Source: a candidate division Zixibacteria bacterium SM23_81 (lineage in GTDB: Bacteria > SM23-81). From it: a stretch of DNA of 64,000 bases. The stretch is taken from the NCBI GenBank assembly GCA_001304015.1, contig LJUY01000007.1, positions 15,531 through 79,530 of the forward strand. The letters run 5' to 3'. The position numbers were made by a program, and so were the translations under genes. Position 1 is the stretch's first letter. Every line of letters starts with the position of its first letter. The notes beneath the pieces are model-generated. The model was not told the DNA's origin. It did no database searches and saw only the letters and a program-made list of their open reading frames with translations. This document shows positions 1 through 8,741 of this stretch, piece by piece.

Positions 1-1411
1 GGAAGCAGTTCACCCACCAGAAGATGTTGTATTTACGAATTGATTGGCGGAGTTTCTTCATGCGTGACCGTCTTTCCTCCTGGGGCATCCGAAATGCTTG
101 ATAGATTGCTTCAGCCATTCCCTCGATGTCGTGAGGGTTCACCAATAGCGCGCTCTTTTGTAACTGGGCCGTTGCGCCGGCAAACTCGCTCAATATCAGC
201 ACCCCATTCTCCTCCAAATTTGAAGCACAATATTCCTTGGCCACCAAGTTCATGCCGTCCTTCAGAGGAGTAAGCAGGGCTATCTCGGCAGTGCGATAGT
301 AAGCAAGGAGTTCTTTCCGCTCCAAACTTCGAAAAATATAATGGATGGGCACCCAGCCAGATCGAGTAAATTGCCCGTTAATTTCGCCCACCAGACGTTC
401 AATTTCCGTTTTGAGATCTCGGTATTTAGGGATGCCCCTGCGGCTGGGCACCAGAACCTGGATGAGCACAACTTTCTCTTGCAAATTCGGAAATCGGCTT
501 AGGGCGTTTCTGAAAGCCTTGAGCTTTTCGGGAATACCTTTGGTATAATCCAGCCGGTCCACACCGAGGATGATCTTTTGGTGTGGTAAATCCTCATGGA
601 TGTACCAAGCTCTATTGGCCACTTCTTTTTCCTTGGCTAGTTTGGCAAATTCATTAAAATCGATGCTGATGGGAAAAGCGCCAACTCTGAGCTTTCGATT
701 GCCGAACCTGAGGGTGAGCACCTGACCCCTGCCAAATATATTCGTATCTTTAACTAGGGTTCGGACACACTGCACGAAATTGCGCCGGTCGCGCAGAGTT
801 TGAAAACCTATTAGGTCGTATTCCAGAAGAGCACGCAAGATATGAAAGCGCCAGGGGAGTTTGAGAAAGATATCCAGCGAGGGGAAAGGGGTATGGAGGA
901 AAAACCCGCTTCTGGAATTGCTTCCCAGGTCCCGCAGCGCCTTGGCCACTCCCATGAGGTGATAATCATGAACCCAGATGAAATCGTCTGTTCTGCTGTT
1001 TTGGGCGATGACCTGGGCAAATTTTTTGTTGACTCTCTGGTATGCAAACAAATAGTCAGGTCTGAAGTTGCAGTATGACTGAAGATCGTGGAAGAGAGGC
1101 CAGAGCACTTCGTTCGAAAAGCCTCTGTAATATTTGCTCCTGTCCTCAGCTGTGAGCATCACTGGCTTCAGTGTATAGCCCGAATCTTTGGTTGCACTGG
1201 CCAGAAGTTTATCCATCTCGACATCATGTTTTGCCGCTGTGCCTGGCCAGCCAATCCATATTCCCCCGCGGTCGCGTAAAACTGGTGCGAGAGCTGTCAC
1301 CAGACCACCTGTACCACGCTTGAGTTGCCACTGGTCCTTCTTTCCCCTTGTGAGCACAATTGGCAGGCGATTGGAGACGATGATGAGGCGGTTTTCTGGG
1401 ATTTTATTCAT
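1..1411 (-). CDS. otsA: Trehalose-6-phosphate synthase (GT20), C-terminus cut by window edge
   Basis: Makes trehalose 6-phosphate from UDP-glucose and glucose 6-phosphate in the cytoplasm, the step before OtsB. From an ATG at 1411 the frame stays open for 470 codons down to base 1 without a stop, so the gene runs off the window. Family landmarks appear in order: SNRLP at the N-terminus, the glycine-rich RGTGGLV loop, GWPG, VHDYHLM near residue 145, HTPFPS near 172, RLDYTKG near 288, [11 protein letters not shown] near 388 and SEFAG soon after. By comparison with E. coli OtsA about 25 residues are missing. No phosphatase part is fused; that is the separate otsB upstream. It begins 10 bp after the MscS-type gene and is probably the last gene of the trehalose operon. 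Family assignment is secure. Confidence 0.95.
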   Translation of the reverse strand, partial: MNKIPENRLIIVSNRLPIVLTRGKKDQWQLKRGTGGLVTALAPVLRDRGGIWIGWPGTAAKHDVEMDKLLASATKDSGYTLKPVMLTAEDRSKYYRGFSNEVLWPLFHDLQSYCNFRPDYLFAYQRVNKKFAQVIAQNSRTDDFIWVHDYHLMGVAKALRDLGSNSRSGFFLHTPFPSLDIFLKLPWRFHILRALLEYDLIGFQTLRDRRNFVQCVRTLVKDTNIFGRGQVLTLRFGNRKLRVGAFPISIDFNEFAKLAKEKEVANRAWYIHEDLPHQKIILGVDRLDYTKGIPEKLKAFRNALSRFPNLQEKVVLIQVLVPSRRGIPKYRDLKTEIERLVGEINGQFTRSGWVPIHYIFRSLERKELLAYYRTAEIALLTPLKDGMNLVAKEYCASNLEENGVLILSEFAGATAQLQKSALLVNPHDIEGMAEAIYQAFRMPQEERRSRMKKLRQSIRKYNIFWWVNCF

Positions 1412-1421
1412 AGACCTTTAT

Positions 1422-2513
1422 CTATTTGGGAGGTTCTTTTCTCTCTAGCGCGGGGATACTGGCTTCCTCTTCCTTCATGTAGATGGTCTGCGTGGGATAG
1501 GCGAAGCCGATTTCCTCATCCTCGAATCGTTTATAAATGGCCAAATTGATGGCCTGCTGGATGTCCATATAGACGTTGTAGTCTGGTACTTGCACGTAAT
1601 AGACCACCTCGAAATTCAGGGAGAAATCGCCATACTCCTTGAAGTGGGCACGATCAAAACGCGCCTTTTCCTGAGCCTCGACAATCTCTCGCACCAGGTC
1701 GGGGATAGCGGCCAGCTTTTCATAAGGCGTCTGATAGGTGACACCGAAATGAAAGACAATCCGCCGTTCAAACATGCGCTTGTAATTGCGTATACGGCTT
1801 TGCAGCAGATCGTTGTTGGAGAAGACAAGCTGCTCTCCGTAAAGGCTACGGACGCGAGTGGTCTTCAAACCAATCTTTTCCACCGTTCCTAGAAGATCGC
1901 CCACGATGATGAAGTCTCCGATAACAAATGGTTTGTCCAGCACGATGGAAAGGGAGGCGAATAGGTCTCCGAGAATATTCTGGACGGCCAGAGCCACGGC
2001 GATGCCGCCAACTCCCAAGCCGGCGACGAGGGTTGTGATGTCCACGCCCAGATTGTCAAGGACTAAAAGAAGAACAGCCGACCATACGATCAATTTGCTA
2101 AGAAACCGCAAAGCGCTGTAAGTGGTCGCAGTTGCAGCATCCTCCTCCAACTTCCGCTTCATTTGACGCGTCAGCCAGAAGGAGATGAATCCGCTTGCCC
2201 AGATAGCCGCCTGAATCAGGAGGGCCAGCATAGCCACTGTTGTGATCACTCGCGTTGCGGTCTGGGGTAAGCTCAGGGCGAACGTGGCAAAATATATCGA
2301 TACGATCAGCAAAAAGAATAGCTTTGTTCTGGCGATCAAATCAGCCACAAGGTCGTCCAACTCCGTCTTGGTTTTTTTGGCAAAAGCGCTCAAGCGCCGC
2401 AGGATAACACCGGTCAAAAGTTTCAACACGACCATGACGACGGCCATGAGCAGGAGAGCAAATAGCCAAGCTCGGACCGTGTTGCCGTAATACGTTGTGT
2501 CCCAGACGGTCAT
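1422..2513 (-). CDS. MscS-family mechanosensitive channel
   Basis: Small-conductance mechanosensitive channel of the inner membrane, which releases solutes when a cell meets sudden dilution. The 363-residue protein has three or four hydrophobic segments in its first 150 residues. The pore helix is recognisable as a Gly/Ala-rich stretch (GLGVGGIAVALAVQNILGD), followed by the soluble beta domain with KPFVIGD and the alpha/beta C-terminal part typical of the family. The open frame reaches back to 2582, but I chose the ATG at 2513 because it overlaps the otsB stop as ATGA and has a G-rich ribosome site just before it. Translational coupling to otsB is therefore likely. Its place between otsB and otsA ties it to osmotic adaptation. 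Confidence 0.93.
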   Translation of the reverse strand: MTVWDTTYYGNTVRAWLFALLLMAVVMVVLKLLTGVILRRLSAFAKKTKTELDDLVADLIARTKLFFLLIVSIYFATFALSLPQTATRVITTVAMLALLIQAAIWASGFISFWLTRQMKRKLEEDAATATTYSALRFLSKLIVWSAVLLLVLDNLGVDITTLVAGLGVGGIAVALAVQNILGDLFASLSIVLDKPFVIGDFIIVGDLLGTVEKIGLKTTRVRSLYGEQLVFSNNDLLQSRIRNYKRMFERRIVFHFGVTYQTPYEKLAAIPDLVREIVEAQEKARFDRAHFKEYGDFSLNFEVVYYVQVPDYNVYMDIQQAINLAIYKRFEDEEIGFAYPTQTIYMKEEEASIPALERKEPPK

Positions 2514-3310
2514 CTCCCCCCCCCACGAGTTTTGTGCCAGCGCAATAAAAACTCCAACAACTCTTCCGGCGGAGTCAGCCATAAATCGGCAGCTGTCGAG
2601 CGATACTCATCCCGAACCAGGATGCCAAGCCCTTTTCCTTTAATGGCCTTGAAAGCATCTTCGTCGGTAATGTCGTCGCCCAGATAGGCTGCCACAGAGT
2701 CGTTGCCCATCTCCGCTAAGATAGTCTTCACCGCGTAGCCCTTATTTCTGCCGGGCACACGGAGCTCTAGGCCACCGTCGAATTCACTCAGCATGAGTCC
2801 TGTTTTTTTCGCCAACAGCGTCCATTTCGTAATGGCTTTGGAGTGAATCCCACGGATCTTTTCCTGGGTTAAGCCACGCCAGTGAAGCGCGAGACAGCCA
2901 GGCTTGTGTTCACATCGGTCTGCCAATCCTTTTTCCTCCACCCATCTGTCGGCCTCGGCCAGGCCTATCAAAGCCCTCTCATCAAATTCGGCTATTTGGT
3001 GAGTTCCATCAGTCCGTAAACGCTCCCAGCCATGGGAGCCCCATATCTCGGGAAGAGGATCAAACCCCAAAAGAGGAATTAAATCCTTCGTCCATCGCCC
3101 GCTGATGAGAACCACACGAGTGCGCTGTCCTTTGAGAAGCTTGTTTAAGATGCTGCGGACGCCTGGATATGGAACTGCCTTCTCGGCTTGGACCCGAAAG
3201 GGCGCCAGGGTTCCGTCATAGTCGAGCATGAGAGCACATTGAGGTGCCGCTTTTAATGCCTGAAAAAATGACTTCAGCAATTGAGGCGAATGGGATGTTT
3301 TGGAGAGCAA
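2510..3310 (-). CDS. otsB: Trehalose-6-phosphate phosphatase
   Basis: HAD-family enzyme that removes phosphate from trehalose 6-phosphate to give trehalose. The 266-residue protein carries motif I as DYDGTLAP (nucleophile and acid/base aspartates), motif II in LISGR, the GSHGWE segment of the cap region, and motif IV as GDDITDEDAF. Length fits OtsB. The start is a TTG at 3310 with AAAGG seven bases before it; no ATG lies upstream of motif I. Its 3' end includes a run of nine G read as three glycines, then AGATGA, where the stop and the mscS start overlap. Confidence 0.95.
   Translation of the reverse strand: MLSKTSHSPQLLKSFFQALKAAPQCALMLDYDGTLAPFRVQAEKAVPYPGVRSILNKLLKGQRTRVVLISGRWTKDLIPLLGFDPLPEIWGSHGWERLRTDGTHQIAEFDERALIGLAEADRWVEEKGLADRCEHKPGCLALHWRGLTQEKIRGIHSKAITKWTLLAKKTGLMLSEFDGGLELRVPGRNKGYAVKTILAEMGNDSVAAYLGDDITDEDAFKAIKGKGLGILVRDEYRSTAADLWLTPPEELLEFLLRWHKTRGGGR
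2516..2524 (-). promoter_or_regulatory. Run of nine G forming the mscS ribosome site
   Basis: Nine G in a row on the minus strand, then AG and the mscS ATG. The run codes for three glycines at the end of OtsB and doubles as a Shine-Dalgarno-like site. Homopolymers of this length slip easily, so a gain or loss of one base would change the otsB tail and uncouple mscS. Confidence 0.5.
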
Positions 3311-3370
3311 AGTTTAGCCTTTCAATTGTATGATGAGCTACATTTGATTTGTCTTGCTATTGCCCTTATT

Positions 3371-3405
3371 CGGGAACCGGGGACCGGGATCCGGGAACCG
3401 GGAAT
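3371..3405. repeat. Five tandem 7-bp units (CGGGRAN)
   Basis: Thirty-five bases made of CGGGAAC, CGGGGAC, CGGGATC, CGGGAAC and CGGGAAT in the gap between treT and otsB (3311-3553). Nothing else is recognisable in that 243-bp gap. Confidence 0.8.
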
Positions 3406-3553
3406 CCTGCTAGGCTGCTTACTGCCTATGGCTGCTGTCAGTGCCAATTAGCATTAGGTTTTTCACGATTCTAGGGTCTCGGCTTTTCAAAGATCAATCG
3501 AATTTCACGAATAATTCGAGCTATTGAAGGCAAAAGAGGTTTCGTCAGTACCG

Positions 3554-4795
3554 TCAAGCTAACTCAATTCTCTCCTCCTTGCCGTGAAGGAGGGCTAGCA
3601 TCAGGGTGAAGTATTCTCGCAAGTGCCTGGTGATGAGAAAATTCTCCCGAACGAACTGTTTGGCCTTCCGTCCCATCTCCTCCAGCTTTTCCCTGTGATA
3701 GAGCAGATACCTGATGCGCAGGGCGGCACCTTCCGGGCTGTTCACCAAAAAGCCGGTGTGATGGTTTACAACCTGAATCCGGATGCCTCCGGTGTCGCCT
3801 CCGATAACGGGCTTGTTCTTCCACATGGCCTCAGTTACGGTGAGGCCAAAGCCTTCTTTAATAGATTTTTGCACAATGATATCTGCTGCTCGCTGGAGAG
3901 CGTTGATAGTGCGATGGTCATCGCCTGGCAAGAGGAGAATGTGTATGTCAGGATCATCGACGGCGGCTGCCCTGACCTCATTGAGCACGATTTTCCCCTC
4001 TGGGTCATCGCTGGCGCCCCCTCCAGCGAGGACAAGTTGTAATGAAGGGACGAATTCCTTAGCCAATTTATAGGTTTGAATGACTCCCAGCGGATCCTTG
4101 AATCGGTCATAGCGGGAAACCTGCACAATAACTGGTCGTTGCGTTTCAATTGCGAAGCGCTCGCAAACAGAACGCATCTCATCTTCGTTCAGCTCGATGT
4201 TTTTCTCATGTAATGGGTCTATGCTGGGGGGGATTAAATACACGGGATGGGGTAGCGATTGCGCAAAGGTCGATAGGGAGAAAATGCTGGCGTCATAGGA
4301 GGATACAAAAGTCCTGAGATACTTCCAGACCGGTCGAAATGGCTTGTTGGCATCTATGTGGCAACGCCATATCCATCGGCCCTTACGGCCTGCAATATGG
4401 TGTGCCAGGGGAGCGGGCTGAGGATCGTGAACAAAGACGAAATCTGCATCCCGCACTTTCTCAGCAAGCATTTCCGCGTTACGGGCATTTGTCTCTTCAT
4501 AGGTGCGCAACAGAGAGTCGGGAATTTCAGTCCGTTCTCCCTGTATGGCATTGTGCATGCTTTTGGTACATTGGAAGAACTTGGAGTCACCGGTTATGCT
4601 CTCCCAGCTCGCCTGGATTCCCAGCTCTACCATAAGAGGAACCATTTTGTGCAATATCTCAGCGACACCTCCACCCACCTTAGTGGAATTTATATGAACC
4701 ACCTTTAACCCTCTCAGGCGGTCTGCCAGTTGATGCAGATGGTCAACCACATCTTGGCCAGCAATTTTCGCGTACATCTGTAAGGAGTGTTTCAT
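3554..4795 (-). CDS. treT: Trehalose synthase of the TreT type (GT4)
   Basis: Glycosyltransferase that joins a nucleotide-activated glucose directly to glucose to give trehalose, a second route beside OtsAB. The 413-residue protein has the GT-B fold signs of this family: STKVGGGVAEIL near residue 37-48 (donor/acceptor loop), HDPQPAPLAHH near 150, RCHID, and the GT4 C-terminal motif KEGFGLTVTEAMW with GGDTGGIR. It starts in the ATGA overlap with the stop of the upstream DUF5752 gene, so the two are translated as a pair. The 243-bp gap to otsB may hold a second promoter. TreT is known mainly from archaea and thermophiles; direction of the reaction cannot be told from sequence. Confidence 0.88.
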   Translation of the reverse strand: MKHSLQMYAKIAGQDVVDHLHQLADRLRGLKVVHINSTKVGGGVAEILHKMVPLMVELGIQASWESITGDSKFFQCTKSMHNAIQGERTEIPDSLLRTYEETNARNAEMLAEKVRDADFVFVHDPQPAPLAHHIAGRKGRWIWRCHIDANKPFRPVWKYLRTFVSSYDASIFSLSTFAQSLPHPVYLIPPSIDPLHEKNIELNEDEMRSVCERFAIETQRPVIVQVSRYDRFKDPLGVIQTYKLAKEFVPSLQLVLAGGGASDDPEGKIVLNEVRAAAVDDPDIHILLLPGDDHRTINALQRAADIIVQKSIKEGFGLTVTEAMWKNKPVIGGDTGGIRIQVVNHHTGFLVNSPEGAALRIRYLLYHREKLEEMGRKAKQFVRENFLITRHLREYFTLMLALLHGKEERIELA

Positions 4796-5469
4796 TTTTT
4801 CGCTTCACGAAAATGTTCGCGAAACAGATTTGCAAGCTCAGTGCGTAATTCGGTTAAGGTACTAAAATACGGGTCTATTTCGCTGATTTGCTGACAGAGA
4901 TCAGCATATGCGCCGTCGAAGCCATCCAACCAATGCTGAAAGTCATCAATAGCGTCAGGTGATCGGCGGCAGGCGTCGATGAAATGGTAAAAAATGCTGC
5001 CCACTGACACAGTTGGTAAAACCGTCACAAATTCTTGAGGCTTAAGGACCTTGCGATGTGTATCGAAAATAATTATCTGTGATCGGATGAAATCAAATCG
5101 GTCGTCTCTTTTAGCCCAAGGTATAAAATCACTTTCATCCAATCTCTCCTCAATAGCCTCGATCAGTTCTTGCCGTAGATCCTCCAGTGAAGAAAACTCT
5201 GTGGGATCGATAATGCTTAAACGTTCGGCGAGCTTTTTATCGTGAAGGCTGTGCGCTGCCCAGGCGGCAAAGTCGTTGTTGTATTCGGGATCATCAAATC
5301 GCGGGCGAAGAAGGCCGCCCCAAAAATGATAGTAGATGCTGCCAGGATGAATGGTCTGCAGATCGTCCCTCAGTTCTCGAAGATTCTGGGCCTGCTTGCC
5401 GGTGGCTATTGCAATTAGGGCACAATCTTTGATGAAGAAAGGTTCATTTTGGAGTTTTCTAGAGGCCAT
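4792..5469 (-). CDS. DUF5752-type protein with two internal repeats
   Basis: Protein of unknown function, 225 residues from the ATG at 5469. I prefer this start to a TTG at 5547 because the conserved part begins right after it (PFFIKDCALIAIATG). Two similar halves can be seen: the first has PGSIYYHFWGG followed by FAAWAAHSL and a helical tail, the second has VGSIFYHFIDA followed by FQHWLDGF and a similar tail. The gene overlaps treT by four bases (ATGA), which argues that it works with trehalose synthesis, perhaps as a regulator or a partner of TreT. This function is inference from position; no catalytic motif is visible. Confidence 0.75.
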   Translation of the reverse strand: MASRKLQNEPFFIKDCALIAIATGKQAQNLRELRDDLQTIHPGSIYYHFWGGLLRPRFDDPEYNNDFAAWAAHSLHDKKLAERLSIIDPTEFSSLEDLRQELIEAIEERLDESDFIPWAKRDDRFDFIRSQIIIFDTHRKVLKPQEFVTVLPTVSVGSIFYHFIDACRRSPDAIDDFQHWLDGFDGAYADLCQQISEIDPYFSTLTELRTELANLFREHFREAKK

Positions 5470-5781
5470 TTGAATCTCGCTTAGGTGACGATGTTTCAGA
5501 TCTTCTGTCTTAATATCTGCTCTGAAAGGAAAAAAGCGTTCTCTCAATAGGGGTCATGCACTCATATTTTCCCGCTTTGAGCTGAGATTGTAACGGGCTG
5601 AAGGCAAGACAGCATTTCCATCTGGTCGGCATCGATATGCTCATATGCCCGCGTTCATCTAGGAGTCAAAACTTTGAGGACGGGCAATAGCACAGCGTCC
5701 AGGTGAAGATAAAGATCAAAGGGTTTCAGGGCCCGGATAAGAATCGGAGACGTCTTAGGATGATTTTCGTTGCAAGAGCTA

Positions 5782-7350
5782 TTATTCCTGCCTCTCCTCC
5801 TCGAACTTAAATCTCTTCTCCCGGAAAAGCTTCAGGCAAACGTCGACCACCTGGGGATCATAACTGGTCCCCTTGTGCTGAGCGATTTCCTCCAAGGCTC
5901 TCTTTAAACCAGGTGCCTGGCGGTAGGACCGGTGAGAGACCATGCCCTCTACGACGTCTGCTACAGCAAGAATTCTGGCCGGCAAAAGTGTCTCTTCTCC
6001 AACCAGCCCATTGGGATATCCCGAGCCGTCCATCCTCTCGTGATGTTGAAGCACCATTTCGGCCACCGGCCATGGGAATTCGATGGGCTTCAATATGTCG
6101 TAACCGACTTGCGGGTGAGTTTTGATCATATCGAACTCTTTCAGCGTCAGCTGGCCGGGCTTAATGAGGATATCGGCGGGCACAGTCACCTTGCCGATGT
6201 CGTGAACCAGACCCGCCATGTGAAGTCCCTCGATTTCCTCCTCGGACAGGCCTAACTCTTCGGCGATAGCGCAGGCGAGTTGGGTAACCCTCCTTTGATG
6301 ACCAATGGTATAGGGATCTCTCATCTCCACTGATGATGCCAGAGCGTCCACTGTTGACTGGAGGATCTTCAGTGATTTCTGGAAGCTATGTTTGGTTTCT
6401 TCTTGAGCTTGCTTATGTTGGATGGAAAGTCCTATCTGGGCCGACAGGAACTCCAAAATCTCCAGATCTTTTTCATCATAAGCTCTCTCGTCCGAGTAAC
6501 TCTGAACTGCCAAGACGGCGCCGATCTCTTGCCCTATTTTTATAGGAACTCCAAGCCAGACCTTTGGTGGCGTCCCAACAGCTTCCACTTCACCCAACTG
6601 AATCAGCCTGTGGATCTCCTCGCTGGTGGCAAGGAGCGCTTTTTCATTCTTTAGGACATAGGCCGTAAGGGTCTTCCCCGCCGGAAAGGTTTCCAGTTGC
6701 TCTTTTTGGTCACGGTAATAGGGAAGAGAAAAAGTCTTGCTTTCTCTGTCATAGAGGGCGATAGAAAAGTTTTTGGTGTTGACGATGGCACTCAAGTCTT
6801 GGTGGATGGTCCCTAACAAATCTTTGAGGTCCTCTGTTGTGTGAGCAGCGTTGGCGATTCGATAAAGCACTCGCTGAATGTCTCTGGCACGCCGTCGCTG
6901 GGAGATGTCTACGACGGCTCCCATCACCGCGGGCTTCCCTCCGTAGTCGATATGTTTGGCGAACATCTCCAGCCAACGTACAGAACCATCTTTTTGGACT
7001 CCACGATACTCGTGGTTGGGCGTGGTCGGCTTGCCTTGCAAGTGTTCCTGAAGGCGCTGCCAGAAGTTGTGCTGATCGTCTTGGTGGATCATCGCCGTGA
7101 CGTCCTCGGCCGAGAGAGACATCAGCTCGTCAAGGCTGTATCCGCTGATCTCGGAAAAAGCGGTGTTGGCAAAAACGATGTGAGAATCCTGGATGATGAC
7201 GACCCCTTGGGGTAAATCCTCTACCGAAGCCCGAGGCATCTCTTCGATCAGTTCAGGCTCGGCTCCGGTACCTTTCAGCTCAGCGATCCATTTACGCAAT
7301 GCTGCCAGTTCATCTAAAAGTTGCTCTTTTGTCTTATCTTCGTCCTTCAT
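5782..7350 (-). CDS. PAS-GAF-HD-GYP protein, probable c-di-GMP phosphodiesterase
   Basis: Cytoplasmic signalling protein of 522 residues. Order of domains: a short coiled coil (1-30), PAS (about 45-165), GAF (about 175-325), a linking helix, then HD-GYP (about 335-510). The HD-GYP domain keeps the metal-binding HDIGK and the signature HHERMDGSGYP, so it should hydrolyse cyclic di-GMP. The PAS and GAF domains probably sense a small ligand or redox state; GAF ligands cannot be read from sequence. There is no receiver domain or membrane segment. The start is fixed by AGGAGG eight bases upstream. It stands alone, with 234-bp or larger gaps on both sides. Confidence 0.92.
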   Translation of the reverse strand: MKDEDKTKEQLLDELAALRKWIAELKGTGAEPELIEEMPRASVEDLPQGVVIIQDSHIVFANTAFSEISGYSLDELMSLSAEDVTAMIHQDDQHNFWQRLQEHLQGKPTTPNHEYRGVQKDGSVRWLEMFAKHIDYGGKPAVMGAVVDISQRRRARDIQRVLYRIANAAHTTEDLKDLLGTIHQDLSAIVNTKNFSIALYDRESKTFSLPYYRDQKEQLETFPAGKTLTAYVLKNEKALLATSEEIHRLIQLGEVEAVGTPPKVWLGVPIKIGQEIGAVLAVQSYSDERAYDEKDLEILEFLSAQIGLSIQHKQAQEETKHSFQKSLKILQSTVDALASSVEMRDPYTIGHQRRVTQLACAIAEELGLSEEEIEGLHMAGLVHDIGKVTVPADILIKPGQLTLKEFDMIKTHPQVGYDILKPIEFPWPVAEMVLQHHERMDGSGYPNGLVGEETLLPARILAVADVVEGMVSHRSYRQAPGLKRALEEIAQHKGTSYDPQVVDVCLKLFREKRFKFEEERQE

Positions 7351-7686
7351 TTTGCCGGCCTCCTGAAACTGGGCAGCAGTTCCCTGTGGCAGTCGTGCAG
7401 GGAAAGTAACCAGAACTGGAAACTTCTTTTTAACTCTTCATTTTTAGGAAACTTAAACACATCAGCTATTTGGCGAGTAAAAGAACACTCCTTCATAACC
7501 TGAAAGAAACAGTTCATCAGCTGCAATAACCTTCGAGCTCTCTAGGGGCAGACGTAATGGCAGAAGGAACAGAAAGCGTTCATACCTCACTGATCTCGCT
7601 AGGAATCTCTTTGTTCATTCCCTCTGTCTGGGCGCCCCAATTTCTCAACAACCAAAGTCGTTCGTCGAACACTTGGCACAATCAGC
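7351..7686. other. 336-bp gap upstream of the HD-GYP gene
   Basis: No gene, RNA or strong promoter hexamers are recognisable here. It must hold the promoter of the HD-GYP gene, and the end of the ferritin-like transcript. Some short open frames cross it but have no ribosome site or family resemblance. Confidence 0.5.
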
Positions 7687-8139
7687 TTACCAGCTGGTTA
7701 GGATGTGGTCGTCGTATTCGGACTCCAGCTTGTGCTTGTGCTTGGCTTCTTCCTGAGCCAAGACCCGAAAAAGTTTTGCAAGCCCCGGGTCAGAGGTCAT
7801 ATTGGCCAAGTCGGAGTAAAGTCTATGAGCTTCCTCCTCCTTCTTCATGGCCACAATAAGGATCTGCTGGTAGTCCAGATCGGGGCCAAAGGGAACATCT
7901 TCGGTGTACTGGCTGATTTTCAGGTCCGGAACATTCTCTATAGGAAAGGACTCGATGTCTCCCTGTTTCAATGCATCCAACATCTTGAAATGCTTTCGCT
8001 CCTCAGCAGCCATCTCCTGAAACATAACCTTAGATCCAGGATTTTTAGCCACTTGACCGGCCGATTCGTAGAAGTGAATGGCAGCGTCCTCTTTCTGCTT
8101 GGCAAAACTGATGGCTTCCTCAAAGGTGTTAATCTCCAT
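7687..8139 (-). CDS. Rubrerythrin/ferritin-like di-iron protein
   Basis: Four-helix ferritin-like protein, 150 residues, without a rubredoxin domain. Two pairs of di-iron ligand helices can be seen: EDAAIHFYE with EERKH, and KEEEAHRLY with QEEAKH. Such proteins usually reduce peroxide or handle iron in the cytoplasm. The frame opens at 8178, but the ATG at 8139 has AAAAGGAG seven bases before it, so I start there. The gene lies after a DJ-1/PfpI gene and a second ferritin-like gene, all close together, which looks like an oxidative stress operon. Confidence 0.88.
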   Translation of the reverse strand: MEINTFEEAISFAKQKEDAAIHFYESAGQVAKNPGSKVMFQEMAAEERKHFKMLDALKQGDIESFPIENVPDLKISQYTEDVPFGPDLDYQQILIVAMKKEEEAHRLYSDLANMTSDPGLAKLFRVLAQEEAKHKHKLESEYDDHILTSW

Positions 8140-8196
8140 ACCTGACTCCTTTTGGGGCAAAAATATGTCGTCCGCCATGAATTACTCTTTAACGTG

Positions 8197-8718
8197 TTAC
8201 CATGATCTGCTTTTTCCGGTCTTTGTCAGTTTGATCATCTCCCGGGAAAAGGCCGGGAGATCCGAGGGCTGGCGGGAGGTGATCAGATTTCCATCTACCA
8301 CCACCTCTTGGTCTCGATAATTCGCCCCGGAGGATACCAACTCCCCTTTGGTGCTGCGGTAGCCTGTGACCTCTCGGTCCTTCAGCAGTCCAGCGGCGGC
8401 CAGGATCACTGGGCCGTGGCAGATGGCGGCCACAGGCTTTTTCTCGGCGAAGAAATGCCTGGCGATGGCCCATGCTCTCTGTTCTTTTTTCAGGCGCTCT
8501 GGGGCCTTGCCTCCGGGCAAGACCAAAAGATCATACTCCTCAGGTTTGACTTCGTCGAGGCTCAGGTCAACTGTAATGGCATACCCGTGTTTGCCGGTGA
8601 TGGTGCCCTTGGAGAAGGAGGTCACATGGACCTCGAACCCCTCCTCCTTGAGACGGTAATACGGATAGAGAAGCTCGGTGTCCTCGAAATGGTTTGCGCT
8701 GATGATCAAAACCTTCAT
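8197..8718 (-). CDS. DJ-1/PfpI family protein
   Basis: Class I glutamine-amidotransferase-like protein of 173 residues, of the PfpI/YhbO branch. The nucleophilic elbow is AICHGP with the cysteine near residue 100 and the neighbouring histidine; an acidic residue (FEDTELLYP) near residue 12-18 fits the DJ-1 active-site glutamate or aspartate. Members act as proteases, chaperones or deglycase-type stress proteins; which applies here cannot be said. AGGAGG precedes the ATG by nine bases. It sits between two ferritin-like genes. Confidence 0.9.
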   Translation of the reverse strand: MKVLIISANHFEDTELLYPYYRLKEEGFEVHVTSFSKGTITGKHGYAITVDLSLDEVKPEEYDLLVLPGGKAPERLKKEQRAWAIARHFFAEKKPVAAICHGPVILAAAGLLKDREVTGYRSTKGELVSSGANYRDQEVVVDGNLITSRQPSDLPAFSREMIKLTKTGKSRSW

Positions 8719-8741
8719 TGGAATGGCACCTCCTGCCAGGA

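Noticed and set aside
5600-5781. About 45 codons open after the HD-GYP stop (frame +1), with a hydrophobic stretch
   Set aside because: No ribosome site, no family and no start; most likely chance.
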